Virus record (IMG/VR): IMGVR_UViG_3300042564_004805
Coordinates: 64,001-128,000 of that record
Origin: a virus
DNA: 64,000 nt
Direction: 5' to 3' (one strand)
The position numbers and the translations under genes were made by a program. Of this stretch, positions 41,415 to 49,222 are shown in pieces; position 1 is the first letter of the stretch; every line of letters begins with the position of its first letter. The notes under the pieces are model-generated. The model worked only from the letters and a program-made list of their open reading frames with translations, was not told where the DNA came from and did no database searches.

Positions 41415-42065
41415 TTAACCACCACTCACTAGATTGGGCACGTTGCCTACCACTAACACTTCCAACTCCTCTATAGTGGTTGAGGCAGTGATTTCATCAT
41501 CTTTGAGTTTTTCCCAGTCAAATGTGGCTTGAATATGCGCTGCACCAGCAGCGACGCATTGGCCTAATTCATCTTTTGTGAGAGTGAGCCAAGTTTCCGG
41601 AAACTTCCAATTCACTGTTTCATCAGTTGCCATAAGAGAGTATTTTTGCACAAAAATGTTCCTACCTTCTCTGCTAGTGTCAATAGTAACTTTTTTACCT
41701 TGTATCACAGTGTGTGTGCCACCCACTTCAGCAGTGTAGCGATTGGCTTGTGCCTCGTCTCGCAACTGAGCTTGTATCTCCCAAATTTGCTTGTATTTGA
41801 TCTCAAATGTACCAACGGCAATTGCAGGATTAGTGAAATCCCAGAACGGACCATAATAGGTTTGTGTTCGAGAGTTATGATCGGGTATCACCAGCTGTGC
41901 TGTGGTCAAATAGGTGGCATCGTCTATCACAATAGGAACGGTTTCAGGGTCATTGCGCGGCAGCAATGCTGAAATCTTAAGGCGGTCCAGACCGCCTTCA
42001 AACATTGGCCTATTCCAACTCATTGGACCTACCAACACTCTTTCGTTATGTACTAACACATACAT
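41415..42065 (-). CDS. phage tail-fibre-associated protein
   Basis: 216 aa with AAGGAATAAAAT before the ATG. The sequence (MYVLVHNERVLVGPMSWN, YYGPFWDFTNPAIAVGTF, KYKQIWEIQAQLRDEAQANRYTAE, EGRNIFVQKY) has the look of a virion protein found beside fibre genes in T4-like marine phages, possibly a fibre assembly or connector protein. I cannot give a family number. It sits inside the RCC1 array, between copies 4 and 5. Confidence 0.6.
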   Translation of the reverse strand: MYVLVHNERVLVGPMSWNRPMFEGGLDRLKISALLPRNDPETVPIVIDDATYLTTAQLVIPDHNSRTQTYYGPFWDFTNPAIAVGTFEIKYKQIWEIQAQLRDEAQANRYTAEVGGTHTVIQGKKVTIDTSREGRNIFVQKYSLMATDETVNWKFPETWLTLTKDELGQCVAAGAAHIQATFDWEKLKDDEITASTTIEELEVLVVGNVPNLVSGG

Positions 42066-42082
42066 ATTTTATTCCTTTTATC

Positions 42083-43402
42083 TTAAATTGTTTGCCGGGC
42101 TACAGTAAACAGGCCCTGTCCTATGCTAACTTCACTCCAGGAGCTTGAACTGGATATTTCACGTATAGGCAATAAACTTCTGATTGTAGAGTTGTTACCA
42201 AGTTGGCCACAATTGTTATTACCCCACATCCATAAAGTGCTTGCGGTTGTTAAAGCGCCACTTCTGCCAAAGCCGGCAGTGACTTGGCACCAATTGGTTG
42301 CACTTGTTGCTTCCTGAATTGGTGAGCTCCTGGATACAGTAGAGTTGTCTCCTAAAGCACCACAAGCGTTGCAACCCCATGCCCATAGTGTGTTAGTTGT
42401 TTTTAAGGCAATAGAGTGAGCAAACCCAGCGGAAGTTTGACACCAAGTGGTGGAGCTACTTATCTCTTGAACGGGACTTGATACATTGCTAGTGCTATTA
42501 TTGCCAAATTTGCCACACTCGTTTGACCCCCATCCCCATAAAGTACCACTTGTTTTGAGTGCTAGGGTACCGTAGAGGCCGGCAGAAACTTGACACCAAT
42601 TGGTTGAACTGGAAATTTCTCGCACAGGACTAGACCTATTAGACAGATTGCATGTGCCCAGTTGCCCAGTCCCATTATTTCCCCAACCCCAAAGGGTTCC
42701 ATCTGTTTTTAGTGCAGCAGTATGCGAATATCCAGGTGAGGTTTGGCACCAAGTGGCACTGCTGCTGATTTCACGCACTGGGCTAGATTTGTTAACTATA
42801 GTGTTATCACCCACTTGGCCATATGTGTTCTTTCCCCATGCCCACAAACTGCCATCACTTTTAACACCAGACATTGTGTAAAAAGACGTACCTATTTGAC
42901 ACCAAGTTGTGCTGCTGGTGATTTCTCTTACAGGACTTGACTTACTGGTAACAGTGTTGTCTCCCAACTGACCACATACGTTATTGCCCCAAAGCCATAA
43001 GGAACTATCCTGTTTTAACCCCATTGAATTTACCGAACCAGCTCTGAGTTGCAGCCAGTTGCAGGAGCTTGTAATCTCTCTGACAGGACTTGATTGATTG
43101 GTTGTATTACTTGTGCCCAATTGTCCACAACTGTTTGACCCCCACGCCCAACCTGTGTTAGACTGTGATACAATAGGAATCCAAAATACAGAATTACTGA
43201 AAACTACTCTTTGAGCGTCTTCAACCAAATACAATTTACCATTGCTGGCTGATGCAGTAGGTAATAATTGAGAACAGGCTACAACAAACATAGCGCCTGT
43301 TCTCAGTTGTTGAATAGCCCGTGTATATGTGAGCAAATCTAGATTGTCGTTGCCTGCTGCGATTTTTTGGCTAAGGGCAAATTCAATTTGATTTAAGTTC
43401 AT
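42083..43402 (-). CDS. RCC1-repeat seven-bladed propeller adhesin, copy 5
   Basis: 439 aa. Head: FALSQKIAAGNDNLDLLTYTRAIQQLR, AMFVVACSQLLPTASASNGKLYLVEDAQRVVF, clearly related to the head of copy 2 (ISSTTNEQDLFYYSKVLQQLRSGKVYVVN). Seven blades, more diverged than in copies 1, 2 and 4 (VQEISSSTTWCQ, IQEATSATNWCQV, LPIREISSSSSWSEV). Its start overlaps the stop of copy 6 (CTATGAAC), so the two are translated together. Confidence 0.85.
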   Translation of the reverse strand: MNLNQIEFALSQKIAAGNDNLDLLTYTRAIQQLRTGAMFVVACSQLLPTASASNGKLYLVEDAQRVVFSNSVFWIPIVSQSNTGWAWGSNSCGQLGTSNTTNQSSPVREITSSCNWLQLRAGSVNSMGLKQDSSLWLWGNNVCGQLGDNTVTSKSSPVREITSSTTWCQIGTSFYTMSGVKSDGSLWAWGKNTYGQVGDNTIVNKSSPVREISSSATWCQTSPGYSHTAALKTDGTLWGWGNNGTGQLGTCNLSNRSSPVREISSSTNWCQVSAGLYGTLALKTSGTLWGWGSNECGKFGNNSTSNVSSPVQEISSSTTWCQTSAGFAHSIALKTTNTLWAWGCNACGALGDNSTVSRSSPIQEATSATNWCQVTAGFGRSGALTTASTLWMWGNNNCGQLGNNSTIRSLLPIREISSSSSWSEVSIGQGLFTVARQTI

Positions 43403-44748
43403 AGTGCTACAAATCCTGAAATTTTACCTTGAATGGCCATTGTTTGCCTTGTACTGCTAGTTACACAACTCCACGACGTGGCTGATGTTATCTCTCTCAC
43501 AGGACTGGAAACTGATGTAACTGTGTTGTTCCCCAACGCGCCACATGATGCATTTCCCCAGGTCCACAATGTGCCATCTGTTTTTAACGCCGCGGTATGC
43601 GCGCATCCACCAGATACTTGACACCAAGTTGTTGATGATGAAATTTCTTGTATAGGACTGCTCCGGCTGGTTGCAGTATTATTTCCCAGCTCTCCACATG
43701 TATTTAAACCCCATGCCCACAGAGTGCCATCGGTTTTTATAGCATTTGAATGATACTTGCCAGGCCCAAATGTGCACCAATTTGTAGAGCTGGAAACTTC
43801 TCGAACTGGGCTGCTGGCATTTGAGGTAGAGTTGTTACCGAGAACGCCATATCCACCTGAGCCCCAGCTCCAAAGTGTATTGTCTTTTTTCAACGCAACT
43901 GCTAGGTTGTAACCGTTTTGTATTCTGCACCAGGAGGTTCCGCTTGTTATTTCTCGCACTGGTGAACTGAAGTTAGTTGTGTTGTTGGTTCCCAGTACTC
44001 CACATGTGTTGACTCCCCAGGTCCACAGACTGCCATCAGACTTGACAGCAGCAGAGTGTCGCAGCCCTCCACTGCTGATTGAACACCAATTTGTACTTGA
44101 TGATACCTCGCGGATTGGAGAACTGCGGGTTGTTTTGGTGCCATCGCCCAAATTACCGCAAAAGTTGTCGCCCCATGCCCACAGTGTGCTATCACATTTT
44201 AAAGCCAAAAGATGGAACGCAAATGACCCTACACTTGTCCAGGTTGAAGAACTACTTATTTCACGAACTGGACTACTTTGGTTAGCTGTTGCATTATTGC
44301 CCAGTGCACCACAATTGTTGTAACCCCAAGTCCATAGTGAAAGGTCTGATTTTATTCCTGCTGATGTTGTATTGCTAGTGACAGTAACCCAATTGCAGCT
44401 TGAGCTTATTTCTCGAACAGGTGAACTCTGGGAAGTTGTTGTATTATTGCCCAAACCTCCACAGAGGTTCCAACCCCACCCAAACACACATGCGCCTGTC
44501 CAATTTGTATTGAAGTCATTGGTCCATTGGGTGCCATCACTGTAGCGATAGTCGCCAATGTCCGTTATCCAAATAAACCTGCCTGTATTGTCACATGCTG
44601 TTGGCAATGCTGCACAATTTGCTACACAATAGATCCCATTCAAAGCCGCTTGAATACCTGCCAACTGAGCAGTTTGCAGAACATCTTGATTGGCCAAGAC
44701 AATGCATGCGTTGGCTTGTGTGATGAGTTTGCCAGCAGCCACAGACAT
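43399..44748 (-). CDS. RCC1-repeat seven-bladed propeller adhesin, copy 6
   Basis: 449 aa. Head: NAALPTACDNTGRFIWITDIGDYRYSDGTQWTNDF, the same 'L-P-T-A ... G-R-x-x-x-x-D ... Y-R-Y-S-D-G' pattern as copy 3. Seven blades follow, among the most diverged of the array (SSPIREVSSSTNWC, SSPVREVSSSTNWC), suggesting an older copy. It is first in the transcription order, close behind the 85-aa protein and the late promoter at 45044. Confidence 0.85.
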   Translation of the reverse strand: MSVAAGKLITQANACIVLANQDVLQTAQLAGIQAALNGIYCVANCAALPTACDNTGRFIWITDIGDYRYSDGTQWTNDFNTNWTGACVFGWGWNLCGGLGNNTTTSQSSPVREISSSCNWVTVTSNTTSAGIKSDLSLWTWGYNNCGALGNNATANQSSPVREISSSSTWTSVGSFAFHLLALKCDSTLWAWGDNFCGNLGDGTKTTRSSPIREVSSSTNWCSISSGGLRHSAAVKSDGSLWTWGVNTCGVLGTNNTTNFSSPVREITSGTSWCRIQNGYNLAVALKKDNTLWSWGSGGYGVLGNNSTSNASSPVREVSSSTNWCTFGPGKYHSNAIKTDGTLWAWGLNTCGELGNNTATSRSSPIQEISSSTTWCQVSGGCAHTAALKTDGTLWTWGNASCGALGNNTVTSVSSPVREITSATSWSCVTSSTRQTMAIQGKISGFVAL

Positions 44749-44752
44749 GTGA

Positions 44753-45010
44753 TTAAGTCAGTGCCAACAAAGCTAGTGTTCGAGCAGTGTTGTCTTGGCC
44801 ACCAAAACTGCCCCAAACTGTGCCGTCGTAGCCTTCAAAACTGGCTTGCGTAGTATTGTAACGGATTTGTCCTGTTGCTGCTGTTGGTCTTTCACCATCT
44901 GTGCCCACAGGCAATTTTAGTGCAGATGTGCCGCTGAAATTGGCATACCCAGTAATAGTCAAATTTTGGTTATCGGCGATGACTGTAACGCCTGATATTT
45001 TTATGGCCAT
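44753..45010 (-). CDS. small fibre-tip or structural protein
   Basis: 85 aa with AAAAGGAGCGCGAAG before the ATG. The sequence (ISGVTVIADNQNLTITGYANFSGTSALKLPVGT, RPTAATGQIRYNTTQASFEGYDGTVWGSFGG) is the common 'A-x-G-x-I-R-Y-N-x-x-x-x-x-F-E-G-Y-x-G-x-x-W-x-x-L/F' motif of phage fibre and neck proteins. It opens the late adhesin transcription unit: a TATAAATA box lies 34 nt upstream. Confidence 0.7.
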   Translation of the reverse strand: MAIKISGVTVIADNQNLTITGYANFSGTSALKLPVGTDGERPTAATGQIRYNTTQASFEGYDGTVWGSFGGQDNTARTLALLALT

Positions 45011-45043
45011 CTTCGCGCTCCTTTTAGAGTACTCGGTTGCACT

Positions 45044-45051
45044 TATTTATA
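45044..45051 (-). promoter_or_regulatory. T4-type late promoter TATAAATA for the RCC1 adhesin unit
   Basis: Perfect TATAAATA on the minus strand in a 59-nt gap, not inside a coding frame that matters, 34 nt upstream of the ATG at 45010 with a good ribosome-binding site between. Best late-promoter candidate of the window. Confidence 0.7.
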
Positions 45052-45069
45052 GAGACGTGAGAACATTAC

Positions 45070-45620
45070 TTAACTTTGATTTAGTCCCAAGTGTTTTTTC
45101 AATACTTCAATACTTTCGGCCTGCTCTTGCAATGCCTTCAACAACAGCGGTATCAACTGAATATATGCCACAGTTTTCCCTGACGCGGTTGTACTCACAA
45201 GAGATGGTATAACTTGCTCTACTTCTTGAGCCAATAAACCAAAACTGTGTTTGCTGGCATGCTTCCAGTCAAAACTAACGGGATTGAGTTCCTTGAGAAT
45301 AGCCCAACTGTCGGTAATTGTTGAGATGTTTGTTTTGAACGCAGCATCACTGATGCTGTTGAAGTCAACAGCAGCCACTTCACCAGTGCCAGGATTATAG
45401 GTGAATGCTGTTGCAGTGCTGCGTATCCTAGGAGTAGTGCTAGAGCCAGCAGTGTCCACAAAAACCGGATAAAATGTTGAATTTGTTGTGGTATTTGTAG
45501 CAGTAATTGAGGTTGAGCTGCCGGCTGTTCCGCTCCATCCACTAGTGCCAGAAAATCCACTTGTGCCCGCACCGCTAAATCCGCTCCATCCACTTGTTCC
45601 GCTCCAGCTTTTGAATACAC
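45070..45620 (-). pseudogene. 5'-truncated tail fibre: collagen-like repeats plus S74 chaperone domain
   Basis: The frame encodes G-T-S-G-W-S-G-F-S-G type collagen-like repeats (45500-45610), then a short linker, then a complete peptidase S74 intramolecular chaperone domain: SDAAFKTNISTITDSWAILKELNPVSFDWK, HSFGLLAQEVEQVIPSLV, VAYIQLIPLLLKALQEQ. S74 domains trimerise fibres and cut themselves off. No ATG or plausible start lies upstream in frame; instead the frame runs directly into a decayed glycosyltransferase. A GTG at 45459 would give 129 aa with only the S74 domain. Most likely a remnant of a longer fibre gene. Confidence 0.75.
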
Positions 45621-46044
45621 AGCTTATTCCTGCTCGGGGGTTGATTTCAAATGGTTGATTGAGAGCTCAAATTCAAAAATTTCTCTCTTGAGGCAGAAAC
45701 ACAACATCATTGTTGAGCAAAATTATGCGTTGACCTTTGGCTAGCTTGATAGCTAGATTGTTGGCACCACTTTATCCCAAGGGTTGATCACTCCATACAA
45801 TTTGACAGTGATCAGCCATGCCAACACTGACAAATTGCTGTTGTAGATCTTGTAGATAGTCACATTTGTTGTCTGTGCAACCATTGGCGCTGACTATCAA
45901 TTCAACGTCAGTCATTTTGTTATGAGAGCAAAGGCTTGTAGTGCAAGGTTCTAACAAGTCATTGCAGTGGTTGTAGGTTGGTATGATAATAGAGTATTTG
46001 AATTGTAGAGTCACAACAAAATTATACAAACTTTTTGATAGCAC
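45621..46044 (-). pseudogene. glycosyltransferase family 2 remnant with three in-frame stops
   Basis: The first 90 codons from 46044 encode a normal GT2 start: KYSIIIPTYNHCNDLLEPC, VELIVSANGCTDNKCDYL, CQIVWSDQPLG. TAA (45772-45774) follows, then the same frame continues as NNLAIKLAKGQRIILLNNDVVFLPQERNF, the expected acceptor/D-x-D region, then TGA-Ile-TGA (45673-45675 and 45667-45669) where Trp is expected, then LNQPFEINPRAGISCV. So three nonsense codons have hit one GT2 gene, and its 3' end is replaced in the same frame by the fibre sequence downstream. Confidence 0.8.
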
Positions 46045-46063
46045 TACAATTTAGAGATTGAAA

Positions 46064-46567
46064 CTACACGTTCATCTCCGGAAGGAATCCCGGAGGATAA
46101 GGATTCACTGATTCCACAGGAACAATGTGTAAACTAGGCCAAATAATATTGAAAGGATCTTGTTGTGTTTGAGGTATATCAGCTAGTTCTTGAATATAGC
46201 GTTCGAGAGTGAGGATATCATCAATTGGAGTGAGACCCAATCTTAAGTATCGATTACAGCGTTCAACTCTCCATGCAACCGACTGAATAAGTATATCTCT
46301 CTGTTGTCGCACATCTTTCCATTTTGTCTGCTTCAGCATTTCAAGTTCTTCCAGGGTATATTCGGTCACTATCCACGCACCTGTGATATCATTCCACAAC
46401 AATTTCTCATTGTCCTGTAGTTGAGGAGGATCACTTACAGGCACATATCCAGCATCATCAATTTCTTCTGGAGTGAAAGTGCTAGGATCAGTTCGTGTTC
46501 TACCATCTAATAGTCTTATCCTGAATGGCAACGACTGAGGCCATTGGTTTTTATAGGAATACAGCAT
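46064..46567 (-). CDS. tail fibre assembly-like protein
   Basis: 167 aa from the ATG at 46567, preceded by AAGGAGACATAAT. It contains RIRLLDGRTRTDPSTFTPEEIDDAGYVPV near the start and KDVRQQRDILIQSVAWRVERCNRYLRLGL with PFNIIWP towards the end. The D-x-R-D-x-x-x-x-x-x-W-x-x-x-R helix pattern resembles phage tail fibre assembly/DUF4376-type proteins, which chaperone or cap fibres. The upstream gene's stop is 2 nt before the ATG. Confidence 0.6.
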   Translation of the reverse strand: MLYSYKNQWPQSLPFRIRLLDGRTRTDPSTFTPEEIDDAGYVPVSDPPQLQDNEKLLWNDITGAWIVTEYTLEELEMLKQTKWKDVRQQRDILIQSVAWRVERCNRYLRLGLTPIDDILTLERYIQELADIPQTQQDPFNIIWPSLHIVPVESVNPYPPGFLPEMNV

Positions 46568-46568
46568 A

Positions 46569-46859
46569 TTATGTCTCCTTAAGTTCCTGAGAATCTTGGC
46601 ATAGTAGTATTGATGAGACCTCCGAGATAGAGTTTTTGTTGTTGTTATCAAGTGAGATACTATAAGCACTATTTTGCAATAGTGAATGATTGCAATAGTA
46701 ATTGACTGCGACAGTAGTGATTGTCTTGACAAATATCATCTTGTAATCTACCACTTGCCCAATGGGCATTTGGCGAAATGGAACTTCCATTTCGCTAGCA
46801 TGATGCATCCGCATTCCTGGCAAGTCTTCATTATAGTAAATCTCGAACATGATTGGCAT
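46569..46859 (-). CDS. small unknown protein of the adhesin region
   Basis: 96 aa with GGAAGGATTC before the ATG. It begins MPIMFEIYYNEDLPGMRMHHASEMEVPFRQM and ends in a Ser/Asn-rich stretch. No known domain. Coupled to the fibre-assembly-like gene (TAATATG junction). An alternative ATG lies three codons in. Confidence 0.5.
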   Translation of the reverse strand: MPIMFEIYYNEDLPGMRMHHASEMEVPFRQMPIGQVVDYKMIFVKTITTVAVNYYCNHSLLQNSAYSISLDNNNKNSISEVSSILLCQDSQELKET

Positions 46860-46922
46860 GAATCCTTCCGTTCATGGTATTTTGAAGGGTCATCCAGCAG
46901 CTTGAGGTTTGTCAACAACATC

Positions 46923-47798
46923 TTATAGATTCCCAGTCTGGGTTGTCGGGAACAGTCTAGTGGTTCCTGGCCATATTATGCGAACGGCCCCATTCCCGCC
47001 ACTAACGCTACCGCCGCCGTCACTCTGAAGCCCACCGCCGCCATACAATGCACCCACACCTGTACCTGTGTAACCCTTGCCATTTTCGCCACCACTGCCG
47101 CCGCCGCCGCCTGCACTGCTACTCGCTCCCCCATTACCCCCTGCTGTTCCATTTGCTCCTTGTCCCAGTATTCCTACGCCGCCCCCAGCTGTTGCATAAT
47201 AAGAGCTACCTCCACCGCCGCCACCGCCGGAACCAGCGTTGCCAGGTCCTGATGCGCCACTTGTAACGCCCGCAGCACCACCATTACCTGTGTAGCCACC
47301 TGCGCCACCACCACCAGAATACGCGCCAGTATTTGAAGCACCACCATTACCTCCGCCGTCTCCAACATAAGTTCCACCTGCACCTGCATAAGTTCCACCT
47401 CCACCTTGTACGGTTAAAGCGGATATGAAATAGCTAGCAGCACCATTTGCACCAGCACCGCCACCTGCACCAACAACCACAGTATATAATGTGCCTGGCG
47501 TAACACTGATGTTATTTTTATAACCCAAACCACCGCCACCGCCACCTAGATATGTGGTCGCTGTGGCACCTTTTCCGCCCCCTCCCCCAACGCATACTAC
47601 ACTCACGCTATTTACTCCCGCAGGGCATGTCCATGTGTATGTACCGGGAGTGGTATATGCCTGTTGTCCAAGGGAAAGAATTACGGGTGGCCAACGATTA
47701 TGCTTTACTGCCAAAAAATTTTCTCTCAAAGACCATACTCCTGAAGCTACTGAAGTAGTTGGATCATTTGGTTTGCCTATGATATTGCCTTTGCCCAT
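46923..47798 (-). CDS. glycine-rich adhesin
   Basis: 291 aa. Residues 45-75 form a beta strand region (QAYTTPGTYTWTCPAGVNSVSVVCVGGGG) that is a common lead into glycine-rich domains. Then about 200 residues are dominated by Gly runs (GGGGGGLGY, AGGGAGANGAASY, SGGGGGGGSSYY), ending in GNGAVRIIWPGTT. Such sequences can pack as polyglycine-II helices, as in the gp38 tip adhesins of S16-type T4-like phages. It is likely exposed at a fibre tip. Confidence 0.75.
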   Translation of the reverse strand: MGKGNIIGKPNDPTTSVASGVWSLRENFLAVKHNRWPPVILSLGQQAYTTPGTYTWTCPAGVNSVSVVCVGGGGGKGATATTYLGGGGGGLGYKNNISVTPGTLYTVVVGAGGGAGANGAASYFISALTVQGGGGTYAGAGGTYVGDGGGNGGASNTGAYSGGGGAGGYTGNGGAAGVTSGASGPGNAGSGGGGGGGSSYYATAGGGVGILGQGANGTAGGNGGASSSAGGGGGSGGENGKGYTGTGVGALYGGGGLQSDGGGSVSGGNGAVRIIWPGTTRLFPTTQTGNL

Positions 47799-47817
47799 TT
47801 ATACGGTCTTTTATCTG

Positions 47818-48849
47818 CTAGAGTTTTTCAATGAGTACGCTGCCATTTCCGGTGGTGTTTACCCCGGCTGTGTTGGATTGGTTGCTGCCGTTGTTGATGC
47901 TGCCACCGCCACCTCCTGGTCCCAAGGCAGGACAGGTACACGCCCCCACACCGCCAGCACCGCCGCCACTGTAGCCACCACCACCACCACCTAGGTAGCT
48001 GCTGGCACCGCCTCCACCGCCAAACCCGCCGTTAGCCGCCGTGCCACCGTATTGCACACCTCCGGTCCCCCCCGTGCCGCCATTGAGAAAACTGTTACCG
48101 CCGCTTGAAGCGCCTTCACCGCCGCCGCCAGCTGCGCCGTTGCCGCTATAGCCACCACCGCCACCACCAACTGAAACACATCCATTGGTGGCACCACCGC
48201 CAGAACCAAGTGTGCCTCCACCTCCTCCGGTATCTCCCCCGGCATTGCCAGAGGTGAGTATGCTGGCATCCTTGTTGGCCCATGTGCCTGCCGAACCTCC
48301 GCCGCCTCCGCCAGCTATGATCAGTATGGTGTTGTCCTGTTTAGTCACGAAGCTGCTGCCGCCGCCGCCGCCCTTGCTACCACCGCACGCATTATTACCG
48401 GTGACACCCTGTTGTCCTACCAATATCTTGAGTTTTTCGCCCTGGGTAAGGGAGAAGGTGCCTATCATGCGTGCACCGGCACCAACACCGGTAGCACCGC
48501 TGCCTCCCCTAGCACCTATTGCTGTTATCCGGTATGACGCTGTCAAAGGAACCGTCCATAGCTGTATCCCGGATGTTACGCTGAAATATGCTGTGTTGGT
48601 GTTCCATCCTGACGGTGTAGGCGTGCCGGTCATCCCACCCTGTGCCTGTGCCAGTGTTGGTCCTGAACTGCCGCTAGCAGTGCCAGGTGTAAATGTAGCT
48701 GACGTAAATCCGTAGAGTGCTTGCCCAGGCCAGGTATTCCCGTATTTTGCATCAGCTTGTGCTTCTGAGCTCCAGACTCCTTTGGCCGTAGTTGATGTAG
48801 GATTATTTTCAATCCCAATAACACCGCCGTTATCAAAGTTAGTATTCAC
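47818..48849 (-). CDS. glycine-rich adhesin, second copy
   Basis: 343 aa. The N-terminus (GGVIGIENNPTSTTAKGVWSSEAQADAK) has the same layout as the neighbouring glycine-rich protein (GKPNDPTTSVASGVWSL). The middle has a jelly-roll-like strand pattern (TAYFSVTSGIQLWTVPLTASYRITAIGARGG) and then long Gly runs with aromatic spacers, ending GNGSVLIEKL. This resembles the glycine-rich domain of ALK/LTK-type receptors and phage tip adhesins. The paired copies suggest duplication. Starts overlap the upstream stop. Confidence 0.75.
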   Translation of the reverse strand: MNTNFDNGGVIGIENNPTSTTAKGVWSSEAQADAKYGNTWPGQALYGFTSATFTPGTASGSSGPTLAQAQGGMTGTPTPSGWNTNTAYFSVTSGIQLWTVPLTASYRITAIGARGGSGATGVGAGARMIGTFSLTQGEKLKILVGQQGVTGNNACGGSKGGGGGSSFVTKQDNTILIIAGGGGGGSAGTWANKDASILTSGNAGGDTGGGGGTLGSGGGATNGCVSVGGGGGGYSGNGAAGGGGEGASSGGNSFLNGGTGGTGGVQYGGTAANGGFGGGGGASSYLGGGGGGYSGGGAGGVGACTCPALGPGGGGGSINNGSNQSNTAGVNTTGNGSVLIEKL

Positions 48850-49208
48850 TAACTGATTTCCTCATAGCTACACACAGCTTCCAGATCACTTACAGCACTA
48901 GCAGTCAAACGTATGCTGTCGCCTTCTTCAAGATAAATTGAAGTATCTTTGCTGATAACAACTAGCGATGCGTCTGCTGGTACGGAAATGGTATTCGCTA
49001 GTCTATACGCTACAGAACTTCTGAACAAATCCACAGTAATGTCTGCATTGTTGGTCCCGTCAACATTTGAAATTACTAGACTGTTGATTTTAAAGACTTT
49101 GTTACTTGCTGCTGAATTGGTAACTATTGCTGTAGCACTTGTACCAACTGCTTGTACCGCAGTTTTACCAATAATTGTTGTGACATTTACTATATTAGGG
49201 GCTGACAT
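48849..49208 (-). CDS. small virion structural protein
   Basis: 119 aa, Ser/Thr/Val-rich with regular beta strands (TIIGKTAVQAVGTSATAIVTNSA, NSLVISNVDGTNNADITVDLFRSS, DTSIYLEEGDSIRLTASA). This is the profile of a small jelly-roll virion protein found beside fibre genes in many marine phages. No catalytic motif. It follows the collagen-like fibre by 14 nt. Confidence 0.65.
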   Translation of the reverse strand: MSAPNIVNVTTIIGKTAVQAVGTSATAIVTNSAASNKVFKINSLVISNVDGTNNADITVDLFRSSVAYRLANTISVPADASLVVISKDTSIYLEEGDSIRLTASAVSDLEAVCSYEEIS

Positions 49209-49222
49209 AACTTTTTAAATCC

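Larger units (their letters stand above)
35990..44520 (-). repeat. array of 42 RCC1 blade repeats in six tandem genes
   Basis: The coding repeat of about 150 nt (minus-strand core encoding SSPVREITSSTTWCQTSAG and LWSWGxNxxGQLGDN) occurs seven times in each of six genes. All copies are in one orientation. In copies 1, 2 and 4, stretches of 40-60 nt are identical or nearly so between blades and between genes. This is an ideal substrate for homologous recombination and a likely source of assembly errors. Confidence 0.85.

Noticed and set aside
36000-45010. Diversity-generating retroelement acting on the RCC1 or fibre genes
   Set aside because: No reverse transcriptase gene or template/variable repeat pair with adenine-biased differences is visible; the variation looks like ordinary duplication and conversion.
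45621-46044. Stop-codon reassignment (TAA and TGA read as amino acids) to explain the interrupted frames
   Set aside because: Many intact genes in the window end with TAA or TGA exactly at the start of the next gene (for example TAATG at 12691, TGATG at 28085), so both codons clearly act as stops here.
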